Source: Gottfriedia sp049568075 (GTDB lineage Bacteria > Bacillota > Bacilli > Bacillales > Bacillaceae_G). Taken from it: 64,000 bases of DNA. Below are positions 17,523 to 26,897 of this stretch, in pieces. Positions within the stretch are counted from its first letter, which is position 1; each line of letters opens with the position of its first letter. The notes under the pieces are model-generated. The model was not told where the DNA came from. It was given only the letters and a program-made list of their open reading frames with translations, and did no database searches. A program made the translations under genes and the position numbers. The stretch is from the NCBI GenBank assembly GCA_049568075.1, contig CP144911.1; one strand, written 5' to 3'.

Positions 17523-18104
17523 TTATATCCTTTTTTCATACACTGCTTCACTTATTACACTATACATATTTTCAACACCTTCATTAGAAGGTTCAAAAGT
17601 ATAAGCATTTTCTTTTAAAATTCCTAGGCTACTTGCTTCTTTTGCTACATCAATATTGGCCCCCATAAATATAAATTCCCAATTATACTTTTCTTGTTGG
17701 TGATGGATCAGCTGTTTCACTTTCCTATACGTGAATTCAACACTCGCATTCTCAAACCCATCGGTAGTAATAACAAATATGACTTTACCAGGTCGTTCCA
17801 TCTCATTGCATAAAGACAATCTGTTTCCTACATTTAAGATGGTTTTTCCTATAGCATCTAAAAGTGCAGTCGTGCCCCTTACAAAATAATCTTTATCCGT
17901 TAATTTTACTTCTTGTGCATTGCGTCCATTCCATAACACTTCATACTGGTCGTCAAACAGCACTGTTGTTACATTAGTTTCTCCATCAAAACTACTTTGT
18001 TTTTTCATAAATGCGTTAAATCCACCGATTGTATCACTTTCAAGTCCAGCCATTGAACCACTTCTATCGATTAAAAATATGATTTCTGTTTTATTACTGT
18101 TCAT
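17523..18104 (-). CDS. Von Willebrand factor A domain protein
   Basis: The 193-residue protein is a single VWA domain with no signal peptide or membrane helix, so it acts in the cytoplasm. The metal-ion-dependent adhesion site is intact: DRSGSMAG near residue 13, a Thr in RGTTALLDAIG near 73, and the Asp in TTDGFENAS near 115. Such stand-alone VWA proteins bind partner proteins through the metal. It is divergent from the gene at 18203 across 98 bases, which suggests a functional pair. The exact role is unknown. Confidence 0.85.
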   Translation of the reverse strand: MNSNKTEIIFLIDRSGSMAGLESDTIGGFNAFMKKQSSFDGETNVTTVLFDDQYEVLWNGRNAQEVKLTDKDYFVRGTTALLDAIGKTILNVGNRLSLCNEMERPGKVIFVITTDGFENASVEFTYRKVKQLIHHQQEKYNWEFIFMGANIDVAKEASSLGILKENAYTFEPSNEGVENMYSVISEAVYEKRI

Positions 18105-18202
18105 ACTTAATCCGCCCCTTCATTCTTGATGTTATAATAGTAACTGAATTAATTAGTAGATAGGTCGCCTTTAAAGAGACATTTTGGAAGGGGGAATTTA
18201 AC

Positions 18203-18697
18203 TTGCTTAACCAAGAATTTTTGATTGAATTACAACTATATGTAAAACGCCATTTAGATGAAGTAATAATAGAAGAAATACATTTTAGTCAGAATGAAAT
18301 GTATGCTGCTGAGCCTTTACAAAATATAGAGATTGAAGCATTTATTAAAAACAAACTAAAACCAACATTTAAAGAGCTCTTATTTAACTTTATAGATAAA
18401 AAAAATGTCAGTGATCCACTAATCTATAAAAAGGCGGGTATTGACCGAAAACATTTTTCAAAAATTCGCTCCATTCCTAATTATCTTCCAAAGAAAAATA
18501 CAATAATCGCTTTATCACTAGCACTTGAACTAAATAAAATTGAAACGAGCGATCTCTTAAATTCTGCTGGCTATACATTATCAGACAGTGATTTAACTGA
18601 TTTAGTTATAAAATTTTTCTTAGAGAAAAACATTTATGATATCGATTTAGTCAACGAAGCATTGAACCACTTTAATTTAAATCCATTAATTAAATAA
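18203..18697 (+). CDS. Hypothetical protein, possible Cro/C1-like HTH, paired with VWA gene
   Basis: A 164-residue soluble protein. The middle (SDPLIYKKAGIDRKHFSKIR, then KKNTIIALSLALELNKIET, then LLNSAGYTLSDSD) reads like the helices of a Cro/C1-type helix-turn-helix, although I cannot confirm the fold. The N-terminal 75 residues are unassigned. The start is TTG with GGGGG about 8 bases upstream. Its divergent arrangement with the VWA gene suggests it may regulate or partner that protein. Confidence 0.65.
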   Translation: MLNQEFLIELQLYVKRHLDEVIIEEIHFSQNEMYAAEPLQNIEIEAFIKNKLKPTFKELLFNFIDKKNVSDPLIYKKAGIDRKHFSKIRSIPNYLPKKNTIIALSLALELNKIETSDLLNSAGYTLSDSDLTDLVIKFFLEKNIYDIDLVNEALNHFNLNPLIK

Positions 18698-18699
18698 AT

Positions 18700-18748
18700 A
18701 AAAAACATCTTAAATCACCTTTTCTGAAGTGATTAATAGATGTTTTTT
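18700..18748. terminator. Bidirectional terminator
   Basis: A stem AAAAACATCT / AGATGTTTTT with an inner AATCAC/GTGATT stem separates the converging genes at 18203-18697 and 18770-19885. Confidence 0.85.
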
Positions 18749-18769
18749 CATTTAACCATATTCCATATT

Positions 18770-19885
18770 TTAGCAACTCACTTGATCTCTTCCATTATGC
18801 TTTGATTTGTATAATGCCTGATCAGCTTGCTTAACTAACTTTAAGTAATCTTGTTCAGTTTCAGCAATCAAAGAAGCTACACCAATACTTAATGTAACTA
18901 ATTTTTTCTCTGATTGCTCATGTTCAATCTTTAATTTTTTTATATTTTTACATAATCGATTACCTATTTTAATTGCATCATTCAGATCTGATTTCGGTAA
19001 CAAGATTGAGAATTCCTCTCCACCATACCGTGCAACAATGCCTGATGCGCTTGTCGTCTCTAATTGCAAACTAGTTGCTACTCTTCTTAAGCATTCATCA
19101 CCTTTTGGGTGACCATATAGATCGTTATATTTTTTAAAATGATCCACGTCGATCATTAATAATGTCATTGGTATGGATGTATCATAGGATTTGGAACATC
19201 CATTTAAAAGTTGTTGTTCAAAGTATCTACGGTTATATAGTCCAGTTAGACTGTCTACATTTGCGATATTTTCCATTATCTTTAATTTTATTACTGTATT
19301 ACGTGTTTGATAGGATATAAAGTAACTTAATAATAATGCTGGAACAAACATTAAAATCCAAAACCCAATCGTTTGAAATAACCTTCCAAATACAATCTCA
19401 CCAATCGGTTTTAACATCCATTTTTCTATTAAATAGAAACTAATACATCTAAACAAAATGATAATAGTAGTCAGTACAAGAATTCTTTTCTTTTCATCCC
19501 ATTTTTGATAATTCATATAAAAACCAATAAATAAAACAATTAATAACAAAAGTGAATCAATTAGGTAAACATAGTTAAATCCTTTAATAAAATAAAAAGC
19601 AATAATATCGAAGAAAAACATTGTCACTAAGGTAATATTCCCAAAAAAGATTGCCGCAATTTCCATTCCAAGAGCTCTAATTTGAATATTTGTTCCATGA
19701 TCTGTGAAAATCGGGAAATTTATTAATACAATCGTTAATACACTCAATAGAATCCCGATAAAAAATTCTTGAAATTTTGATTTCCCTGCAAACCTTTGTC
19801 TTGCTTCTCCCCATAAGATGGAAGACGTTAGATAAAAAAAACTAATGATGATTGTATGGGTTATGAAAATATTTTTAAAAAGCAT
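18770..19885 (-). CDS. Membrane diguanylate cyclase (GGDEF domain)
   Basis: The enzyme makes cyclic di-GMP from two GTP. The first 195 residues form about six membrane helices, of the 5TM/7TM sensor type, and the C-terminal domain carries DSLTGLYNRRYFE (about 211-223), LMIDVDHFKKYND (about 243-255) and the active site RYGGEEF (GGEEF at 288-292). The RxxD product-inhibition site expected five residues before GGEEF is absent (SASG instead), so feedback inhibition is probably weak. GGAGGGG lies before the ATG. The upstream region holds a GntR-like operator at 20015-20034. Confidence 0.92.
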   Translation of the reverse strand: MLFKNIFITHTIIISFFYLTSSILWGEARQRFAGKSKFQEFFIGILLSVLTIVLINFPIFTDHGTNIQIRALGMEIAAIFFGNITLVTMFFFDIIAFYFIKGFNYVYLIDSLLLLIVLFIGFYMNYQKWDEKKRILVLTTIIILFRCISFYLIEKWMLKPIGEIVFGRLFQTIGFWILMFVPALLLSYFISYQTRNTVIKLKIMENIANVDSLTGLYNRRYFEQQLLNGCSKSYDTSIPMTLLMIDVDHFKKYNDLYGHPKGDECLRRVATSLQLETTSASGIVARYGGEEFSILLPKSDLNDAIKIGNRLCKNIKKLKIEHEQSEKKLVTLSIGVASLIAETEQDYLKLVKQADQALYKSKHNGRDQVSC

Positions 19886-20014
19886 AATCCCCTCCAGGAA
19901 TTACCTTAAAATAAATACAATTATTTTTAAATTATTAAAGAAACTGATCTATGGATTAAATTTATCTTATACTTAACTTTTCCGTAATATTATTTTAACA
20001 TACTTACTCAATCG

Positions 20015-20034
20015 TTTGTATACAATTTTTATAC
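20015..20034. promoter_or_regulatory. GntR-like operator, copy 1
   Basis: The palindrome TTGTATACAA (20016-20025), the core of the known Bacillus GntR operator, is followed by TTTTTATAC. The same 20-mer occurs at 24831-24850 upstream of the second GntR-type gene. This copy is about 130 bases before the diguanylate cyclase start. Confidence 0.5.
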
Positions 20035-20052
20035 AATGTTCGTAATTAAAAA

Positions 20053-20092
20053 AGACGTCTATCTGTCTAACAATGACCTTAAGACGTCCTTT
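20053..20092 (-). terminator. Terminator of the ger operon
   Basis: An 8-bp stem (GGACGTCT / AGACGTCT) followed by T6 on the minus strand, about 50 bases after the gerC stop. Confidence 0.75.
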
Positions 20093-20142
20093 ATTAGTTC
20101 CATTCACGTTTTAATAGTTCTTCTGTTCATTTGAAACATGAT

Positions 20143-21225
20143 CTATTCAACAATTCCTGTATGAAGTATATCTAAATTAACCTTTACATTAATTTTTGCA
20201 CTCGAATACTGTTTTTTCCATTTTTTTCCATCGAATTCCCTGTAATGAGCTTCTAATTTTGAGCCGAAACCAATTGGATCAACATTACTTTTTTGAAGGA
20301 GTGAAATAAGCTCCTTTGCATCTTTTTCAATATCCCTTTCAATTGCTTTACTTATTTGTTTAATATGTTTAGGAAGTACTATTGGTTTTTCACCAGTATA
20401 TTCTTGAATTCTGGCATTCATTTTCATATGAATTGTAAACTCTGGTTGTCCTTTTTTGATTTTGATATCATATTTACTTTTAGATTTTATATTATCAATT
20501 GCTACATATTCTCCATCAATTTTGAATTGATGCAATCCTTGTTTATAATTTTCTTTCATCCCTTTAAATATGAAAGCATATTTCCAAGGAATAATTGTTA
20601 TAAGTTTATCTCTTTTGAAAGTTGCAATGCCATTTAATTTAATCTTGTCATTCACTATTTTTAACACTGGTAAATACGGATCCTGTCCTAATTCAAAATA
20701 TTGATAGATAAACGTTGAGAAATCAGTATAGGGAAAAGGTCCAGTCTCTGAATTGTGTACAAGGAGATCGTAAAGATATAAAGCTATGTTTTCATCTTTA
20801 TACTGTTTTAATGAAAGTAAATCACTTGTTTCACCATCAACTATAGCAAATTGTACGATATTCCCCACGGCCGGATCCCGATTAAATGTATCAACAATTG
20901 GAAAAAAACCTTTTTTGGCTAAAGCCAGACTGAATGTAACAACCCGCATCTGACCTGACATTAACCGATACCTCATTTGACTATCTAATCTTTCCCGTAT
21001 TTTTTTTATTGATTCTCCATTTGCAGAAGACACTTTATATTCGATCTGTCCAGATGGTCGAAACACAGGAAAAACAACAGTCCCTTTCAGTTGATTTGGT
21101 TTTGGGAGGTCGAACCCAGCTGCTTCAATAATATTAAGTTCATTAACATTCGCAGACGGTACAAGTGCACAGCCATTTAAAGTTAATGCAATACAAATAA
21201 TAAAAAATAGAAGGTATTTTTTCAT
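20143..21225 (-). CDS. Ger(x)C family spore germination lipoprotein
   Basis: GerC-type proteins are the lipoprotein subunit of nutrient germinant receptors in the spore inner membrane. The 360-residue protein begins with a lipoprotein signal peptide, with the lipidated Cys at 19 (LTLNGC), followed by the Ger(x)C body: ELNIIEAAGFDLP, GQMRVVTFSLALAKKG, and a C-terminal domain with long helices (ISKAIERDIEKDAKELISLL). Its start overlaps the permease gene by 4 bases (ATGA), so the two are translationally coupled. Confidence 0.93.
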   Translation of the reverse strand: MKKYLLFFIICIALTLNGCALVPSANVNELNIIEAAGFDLPKPNQLKGTVVFPVFRPSGQIEYKVSSANGESIKKIRERLDSQMRYRLMSGQMRVVTFSLALAKKGFFPIVDTFNRDPAVGNIVQFAIVDGETSDLLSLKQYKDENIALYLYDLLVHNSETGPFPYTDFSTFIYQYFELGQDPYLPVLKIVNDKIKLNGIATFKRDKLITIIPWKYAFIFKGMKENYKQGLHQFKIDGEYVAIDNIKSKSKYDIKIKKGQPEFTIHMKMNARIQEYTGEKPIVLPKHIKQISKAIERDIEKDAKELISLLQKSNVDPIGFGSKLEAHYREFDGKKWKKQYSSAKINVKVNLDILHTGIVE

Positions 21226-22307
21226 TTTGCTTTCCCAGACTTCATTATCATAAATAGGATTGAAAAAAGTGGTATATAAATATAAAAAATGTAAAGAGCA
21301 ATTCTACTTGTATAATCTGTAAATACATTAATTTGATATCGAGTTTCAAGTAATTGACAAACGATAAAACTAATTACACTAATCAATATTAATGTATACT
21401 TTTGCTTCCATTTAAAAATTAATTTTAAGCCTCTGCTTGAGCTCCATAATAATAGAGCTAAAATTGAAATAACCTTTATTAAAAAACTGGAAATTAGTAT
21501 ATATTCAAATCTTTCTAAAAATGGAAAATGAATTAATTTAGCTATATAGAGTCTCGCCCAGATTACATGTGCAATTTGTTTTTCACTTAATAGTAAAAAA
21601 GTTGTAAAAGCCGATAAAGTGAAGACTAAAGTTGAAAAAACGATTCCCCATTGAGCATACTTTTGAGAAGAATTTCCATTACGAATAAATGGAAAAACCA
21701 TTAGTAATATTTCAAACCCCGCCATTGTATAGATTGATTTTTTTGCAGACAATAACAAATCTTTAAACGAATGATCAAGAATAGGTAAAATATTATCCAT
21801 ATGAACATATTTATGTGGCAAATGAAATAGCAATGTCCAAAGCAATGCTGTAAAGATTCCAGATAGAAATGCAATCCCAACTACTACACGAAACCCACCT
21901 GATACAATATAGTAGCATAATAATAAAATGATACTCGATAATAGCCACGTTGATATAGACGGAAACATCCAAACTTGAACGATTTCAATATATAATCTTA
22001 AAACAGAAATTGCTAAAATTAGATAATAGATTAGAATAACTAAACTTAAGATTGATCCGATAATATTGCCAAAAAATTGCTTATGCGCATCAATAATATC
22101 TCCTTGTGCCTTCGATAACATTTTATACATAATCCATACAACTGCGTTAACAAAGAACCCAGCAATTATGACACTGATCCATGCATCATAACCAGCATCT
22201 TGTGCGATGAGTCGTTGAAACCCTAAAACACCTACGCCTATTTGAGAGCCTGAAATAATAAAAAATAGGAGATACGGTGAAACTTGTTGTCTTCTATACG
22301 ATGCCAT
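21222..22307 (-). CDS. GerB-type endospore germination permease
   Basis: The B subunit of a germinant receptor; an APC-superfamily-like membrane protein that binds the nutrient. The 361 residues form about ten helices. The start (QQVSPYLLFFIISGSQIGVGVLGF) and the APC-like glycine-rich first helix are typical. The gene lies 17 bases after the gerA-type gene and overlaps the gerC-type gene. The germinant recognised cannot be read from sequence. Confidence 0.93.
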   Translation of the reverse strand: MASYRRQQVSPYLLFFIISGSQIGVGVLGFQRLIAQDAGYDAWISVIIAGFFVNAVVWIMYKMLSKAQGDIIDAHKQFFGNIIGSILSLVILIYYLILAISVLRLYIEIVQVWMFPSISTWLLSSIILLLCYYIVSGGFRVVVGIAFLSGIFTALLWTLLFHLPHKYVHMDNILPILDHSFKDLLLSAKKSIYTMAGFEILLMVFPFIRNGNSSQKYAQWGIVFSTLVFTLSAFTTFLLLSEKQIAHVIWARLYIAKLIHFPFLERFEYILISSFLIKVISILALLLWSSSRGLKLIFKWKQKYTLILISVISFIVCQLLETRYQINVFTDYTSRIALYIFYIYIPLFSILFMIMKSGKAK

Positions 22308-22324
22308 TAATAAATCTCCCCTTT

Positions 22325-23812
22325 TTATTCATCAAAATCACTCGGTGGACCAGGTCTTTTTATATCATTGGTTGATCGAAAAAGTGTAGCTGGTCTTAAA
22401 TTCGTAGGTCTTTTTTTCTGCTTTGCAAATGGTAATCTGATCCACAAATCATTAAATGCCGTTTTCCTAAACGGATACGATCCAATATAGGGTCTTCCTA
22501 AAGAGGTTAATCGGAGCAAGTGCGTTATTAAATAGAGAAAGCCCATAAAAATCCCTAAAAGCCCAATTAGCTGAGCCATTATGATAACTGGAAACTTTAT
22601 AAATCGAATTGTATTGTTAAATTTATAGATTGCAGATGTGTAGGATGCAAGTGTACCAAGTCCTACTAAGATTAAGAGAATATTACTCGTAAGCTTAGCT
22701 TCTACAACAGCTTGCCCAATTACAATACCACCAACAATACCAAGCGTTTGTCCAATTTTTGATGGTAATCGAAGTCCAGCTTCCTTTACTAGCTCGATCG
22801 TAAGTTCTAAAAATAATACCTCAAAAATTGGAGGAAATGGTACAGATGCTCTAGATAGGACTAAAGATTCAAGTAAGCGAGGTGGAATTAGCTCATAATG
22901 ATAGGTCAAAACTGCAACATAAAAAGGCGTTATGAAAATGGAAAGTGCAAAACCAAACATTCTTAGAAAACGGAAAAATGTAGCAAGTTCCCAATTGACA
23001 TAATAATCTTCCATCGCGATAAAAGTCTCATCTATTAAAGCAGGAGTCAAAAGAACATTTGGAGAACCGTCAACAACAATGGCGATTTTCCCTTCAGTTA
23101 AACCTCCGACTGTCCGATCAAGTCTTTCAGTTGGAATCGATTGTGGAAAAATAGAATGCGTGTTATCACCAATCATAGACGAAATAAATGAACTATCCGG
23201 AATATGATCATATTGGATATCTTTTATCCTCTGAGTAACTGTATTAACATTTTCATCATCAGCAATACCACTTATATAGATAACAGCAACACTCGTTTTT
23301 GATAACTTCCCAACTACCAATTCCTCGACATGAAGATCAGAAATTGGTAATTTGTTTCGAATTAAATTGATGTTTACATCCAAATCTTCTACAAATCCAA
23401 CTTGCGGGCCTAATGTAGTAGCTTCCATTATAGGAGGACCAATCGTTCTGGAAACATTATTCGATATATTAACAAGTAAACAATCAGTTATATTCTCACC
23501 ATACTGAATTACCATATAACCTTTTAGCAATTTACTTTTGATTTTAGAACTATCTGAAGTAATCGTAAGTTGTTGAACTGGAAGTTGAGACATCAAATCT
23601 TCAAGAGTATAATTCTTTGTCAAATATGGAAGTATTTGATCATGCATGATCTCAGACCTAATTAATGTTCTGTAAAAATAAATACTATAGTAACTATCAT
23701 TCTGAAGATCACTTGAAGTTTTAAATTTAATAAAATCATTTGATTTCGATAATTCATCAATCCAATTTTCTTTTGAGGAATCTTTTTTCATACCATCTTT
23801 ATAAGTTCTCAT
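22325..23812 (-). CDS. GerA family spore germination protein
   Basis: The A subunit of a germinant receptor, first gene of the ger operon. The 495-residue protein has a soluble N-terminal domain (to about 240), the conserved RTVGGLTEGKIAIVVDGSPN just before the membrane part, then several helices containing FPPIFEVLFLELTIELVKEA and SKIGQTLGIVGG, and a polar C-terminal tail. GGGGA is about 6 bases before the ATG. Expression is expected in the forespore, but I could not find a convincing sigma-G promoter by eye. Confidence 0.93.
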   Translation of the reverse strand: MRTYKDGMKKDSSKENWIDELSKSNDFIKFKTSSDLQNDSYYSIYFYRTLIRSEIMHDQILPYLTKNYTLEDLMSQLPVQQLTITSDSSKIKSKLLKGYMVIQYGENITDCLLVNISNNVSRTIGPPIMEATTLGPQVGFVEDLDVNINLIRNKLPISDLHVEELVVGKLSKTSVAVIYISGIADDENVNTVTQRIKDIQYDHIPDSSFISSMIGDNTHSIFPQSIPTERLDRTVGGLTEGKIAIVVDGSPNVLLTPALIDETFIAMEDYYVNWELATFFRFLRMFGFALSIFITPFYVAVLTYHYELIPPRLLESLVLSRASVPFPPIFEVLFLELTIELVKEAGLRLPSKIGQTLGIVGGIVIGQAVVEAKLTSNILLILVGLGTLASYTSAIYKFNNTIRFIKFPVIIMAQLIGLLGIFMGFLYLITHLLRLTSLGRPYIGSYPFRKTAFNDLWIRLPFAKQKKRPTNLRPATLFRSTNDIKRPGPPSDFDE

Positions 23813-24098
23813 ACCATTCCCCTATTTTGATTTTATTTTATCATTTGAAAAGGGGATGGAAATTATTCTAATAAATGGAAGAAAAATACATCGATTAATT
23901 AATTAAACATTAAAAAGTTGGTATGTAAATTTAGGTAAGAATCAACCTATATAAATAATAAAATCCACTTAAGTTCCTTTAAGAAATTGAATTATTTTTT
24001 TCTATAGCTTATCAATTGGATTTTTAATGTATACTATTAAGGATTAAATAAGAAGATCTTTTATGAAACAGTTAATACATTTATAGTAGGAGAATAAA

Positions 24099-24746
24099 AT
24101 GGCAAAAGAGAAAACGTTAGAACAAATTGCATATGAAAAATTAAAAAGTTTGATTCATTCAGGTGAGTATCAAACTGGTATGCATTTGAAGGAAACTGCA
24201 CTTGTATCTGAATTACAAATGAGTAGAACACCGATTAGAAGAGCACTTGGAAGACTTGTATCCGAAGGGTTGTTATCACACAACAACTTTCATGGAACGA
24301 CTGTTACATATACTCATTTTACTTTAAATGAAATTATTAATATGATTGAAATTCAATGGTGCTTTGCTGTATTTTGTGTAGAAAAATCCCAAAGGAAGCA
24401 TACTCCATTTAATGTTAAACTACTTAGAGAAATTACTGCCTCTATGGAAAAAGCATACAATCAAGATGATGCCCATCATTATCACCGAGGGTTAACAAAG
24501 TTTTATAAAACATTCTTACTAAATTCTCAAAACAATTTAATCATCGAAATGCTTGATCAACTATGGAAGAGATTTACTGAAGAAGCAACGTCATCTAATG
24601 TATTTAATGTAAGAAAAAATAGAATTCCAAAGACAATAGAATTATATTCTTCTCTTGTTGATTGTGTGGAAAAATCTGAATTTGATAAAGCGACTGAAAT
24701 ATTAACTCAACTGAAAGAAGAAGCATTTATGGATTTAATGTTTTAA
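24099..24746 (+). CDS. GntR family regulator, FCD type (first of a tandem pair)
   Basis: A 215-residue DNA-binding regulator. The N-terminal winged helix (LEQIAYEKLKSLIHSGEYQT, then LVSELQMSRTPIRRALGRLV) is typical of the GntR family, and the all-helical C-terminal part resembles an FCD ligand domain with scattered His residues (HHYHRGLTKF). AGGAG lies before the ATG. It is a paralogue of the gene at 25168-25806, in the same orientation and 420 bases away; each has its own terminator. The effector is unknown. Confidence 0.85.
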   Translation: MAKEKTLEQIAYEKLKSLIHSGEYQTGMHLKETALVSELQMSRTPIRRALGRLVSEGLLSHNNFHGTTVTYTHFTLNEIINMIEIQWCFAVFCVEKSQRKHTPFNVKLLREITASMEKAYNQDDAHHYHRGLTKFYKTFLLNSQNNLIIEMLDQLWKRFTEEATSSNVFNVRKNRIPKTIELYSSLVDCVEKSEFDKATEILTQLKEEAFMDLMF

Positions 24747-24757
24747 TGTAAATTCAT

Positions 24758-24797
24758 AAAAAACATCTAAACCTTTTAAGGCTTTAGATGTTTTTTT
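24758..24797 (+). terminator. Terminator of the first GntR gene
   Basis: An 11-bp stem (AAACATCTAAA / TTTAGATGTTT) followed by T7. Confidence 0.9.
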
Positions 24798-24830
24798 ATT
24801 GATTAGCGAGAATTAACTAATAAAAATATT

Positions 24831-24850
24831 TTTGTATACAATTTTTATAC
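24831..24850. promoter_or_regulatory. GntR-like operator, copy 2
   Basis: The same 20-mer as 20015-20034, containing TTGTATACAA. It lies in the gap between the two GntR genes, after the terminator of the first, so it most likely controls the second. Confidence 0.5.
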
Positions 24851-24998
24851 TTAAATTAATATAACTTCAACTTATTTACTTCATAATTCTTTAAACATCC
24901 GCTTACTTCATTTATCACTTTGATTAATCTGATTAGATATTTCCCTTTATTTCCATATAATTGAAACAATTATTTTTCTATACTATTTAATCAATTTT

Positions 24999-25019
24999 AT
25001 TGTATACTTTTTGTATAAT
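24999..25019. promoter_or_regulatory. GntR-like operator, degenerate copy
   Basis: Two TTGTATA elements (TTGTATAC and TTGTATAA) are spaced by three bases. With the copy at 24831 this gives two candidate operator sites before the second GntR gene, consistent with autoregulation. Confidence 0.4.
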
Positions 25020-25167
25020 ATTAGTTCTTTCTTAGAGCTAAAAGAAGATTAGTAAAAGTTTTTGGACAATACATTAAATTTGTTCGTATAGTGAGTGGAT
25101 TTATAAAAAATCCCCACTCTTGTTTAACTGCGCATTAAAAACACTAGAAAGTAGGATGGTGAAATAC

Positions 25168-25806
25168 TTGCCAAATAATATAACCCTAGAACAAAAAGCA
25201 TATGAAGAAATCAAAAAATTTATAATACAAGGTAAATATTCTGCTGGAACATATATTACTGAAGCATCACTTGTAAAGGATTTGAACATGAGTAGAACCC
25301 CTATCCGAAGGGCGCTTGTCAAATTGGAATCAACTGGTTTAGTTAAACATTTTAAAAACCAAGGTTCAATGGTGCAAAATGTCCAAATCACAATGATCGA
25401 TATCGTTAATTTTTTAGAATATCGTTTATTTTTAGGCATTGGAAGCATTGAAAAAGCGAAAAGAAAAATGCTTGATTTCCCAATATATGAACTGAATGAA
25501 TGCGTTCAGTTATTGAAAAATGCAGTAGCTAATGAACAGCATGATGTATATTTCGAAGAAGCAAATCGCTATCATAATCTTATTTTACAAACGAGCCAAA
25601 ATGATTTAATGATGAAAACGATCGGGGCTTTACAAAATAAATTTGAGATTATTGCAAGTAAATTTTATTCCTATAGAAGAAGTTCAGTTGAAAATCATAT
25701 TAAACAGTACGAAGAATTAACTAAATTTTTTGAAGAAAAAGAGTATGACCAAGCTTTGAAACTGTATAATGAAATGATGAAAGAAAAAATACAATCATTA
25801 TTTTAG
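25168..25806 (+). CDS. GntR family regulator, FCD type (second of a tandem pair)
   Basis: About 212 residues. The N-terminus aligns closely with the first regulator (LEQKAYEEIKKFIIQGKYSA, then LVKDLNMSRTPIRRALVKLE), which supports the TTG start at 25168 with GGTG just upstream; the frame is open to 25120 but that extension has no counterpart in the paralogue. The C-terminal helical domain has a His-containing NRYHNLILQTSQND like FCD domains. Its upstream gap contains two GntR-like operators. Effector unknown. Confidence 0.83.
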   Translation: MPNNITLEQKAYEEIKKFIIQGKYSAGTYITEASLVKDLNMSRTPIRRALVKLESTGLVKHFKNQGSMVQNVQITMIDIVNFLEYRLFLGIGSIEKAKRKMLDFPIYELNECVQLLKNAVANEQHDVYFEEANRYHNLILQTSQNDLMMKTIGALQNKFEIIASKFYSYRRSSVENHIKQYEELTKFFEEKEYDQALKLYNEMMKEKIQSLF

Positions 25807-25812
25807 AAATAT

Positions 25813-25850
25813 GAAAAAGCCTTATTCTTCACTTTGAATAAGGCTTTTTC
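25813..25850. terminator. Bidirectional terminator
   Basis: A 15-bp stem (GAAAAAGCCTTATTC and its complement) lies between the second GntR gene and the converging ABC permease gene. Confidence 0.92.
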
Positions 25851-25877
25851 AATGAAACTAGTAATTAACCTAATAAC

Positions 25878-26834
25878 TTAAGCTGTTACATCTCGTTTTG
25901 AAAAAACAACTAATGATAATCCTAGGAAAATAACAAAATAGACTACTAGCATAATGACCGAGAATGTCATTGTCATCCCTTCAACTGGTGGAGTACCATT
26001 TACGTACTGCATTAAATTTGTATTGGCAAATAAGATAAACTTTGTCCAGTCAAAGAATCCAGCCAAAATAACTGTTACCGTATTTCCGACTGTTAATAAT
26101 AAAATTGAAATACCGATCGCAATTGTGTTGTTCCTAAATACTGTTGAAACCATAAACGCCATCGTAGCTAGCATAAATGTTTCGATAAAGCTCATTACGT
26201 AAAGTTTTGCAGAATAGATAAGTCTACTTTGCTCTTCAACATGGCCATCAACATATGCAAGGTATGAAGTATTCCCACTTCCTGAACCAAATAGTACTAA
26301 ACCTAATAGATTCGAAACTAGAAATAATATAAATAACATTGCAAAACCAAATAAAATACTAGTTAAATACTTTGACATAATTATTTTTCTTCTAGAAAAC
26401 GGACGGATTAGTAATAGTTTAATCGTTCCCCAATTAAATTCACTCGCTACTATATTGCCAGAAACGATAATCGTAAATAAACTTACTAGTATAATTAAAC
26501 TTGATGCAGTATCCATAAAAGTCCAAACATTCGTCTTTTCATCTGGTGAAATATTATGCTCTATTCTATACTCATTAATTGCAATTGTTCGTTCTAAATA
26601 CTTTCTTTCAGGGTCATTTTTATCACTTATACCTTTTAATTGTTTTTTATCTTCTGCTGTTTGTACTTGTAATGTTTGCTTCCAATTCTGATCTGCATTT
26701 TGCTCTTTTTTATGTTCATAATATTTTACAAAAGAACCAGTAGCACCAACAAGTAAAATAATAAGAGCAACCATCACAATTGTACCTGGTCTTTTAATAA
26801 TCTTTATCCATTCATTTTGAATCAATTTTAACAT
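25878..26834 (-). CDS. ABC-2 type transporter permease
   Basis: A 318-residue membrane protein with six predicted helices and a large extracytoplasmic loop after the first helix, as in ABC-2 exporters of the BcrB/bacitracin or lantibiotic-immunity type. It contains the typical EFNWGTIKLLLIRPFSRRKI coupling segment. It follows the ATPase gene by 63 bases and forms a two-gene exporter with it. The substrate is unknown; antibiotic or peptide export is usual for this arrangement, but no biosynthetic gene is adjacent. Confidence 0.88.
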   Translation of the reverse strand: MLKLIQNEWIKIIKRPGTIVMVALIILLVGATGSFVKYYEHKKEQNADQNWKQTLQVQTAEDKKQLKGISDKNDPERKYLERTIAINEYRIEHNISPDEKTNVWTFMDTASSLIILVSLFTIIVSGNIVASEFNWGTIKLLLIRPFSRRKIIMSKYLTSILFGFAMLFILFLVSNLLGLVLFGSGSGNTSYLAYVDGHVEEQSRLIYSAKLYVMSFIETFMLATMAFMVSTVFRNNTIAIGISILLLTVGNTVTVILAGFFDWTKFILFANTNLMQYVNGTPPVEGMTMTFSVIMLVVYFVIFLGLSLVVFSKRDVTA

Positions 26835-26897
26835 GATTTATGTTCCTTTCTTTTTGAAATTCAGTATCAACAAACTAACGAAACTTCTAAAGAGTTG

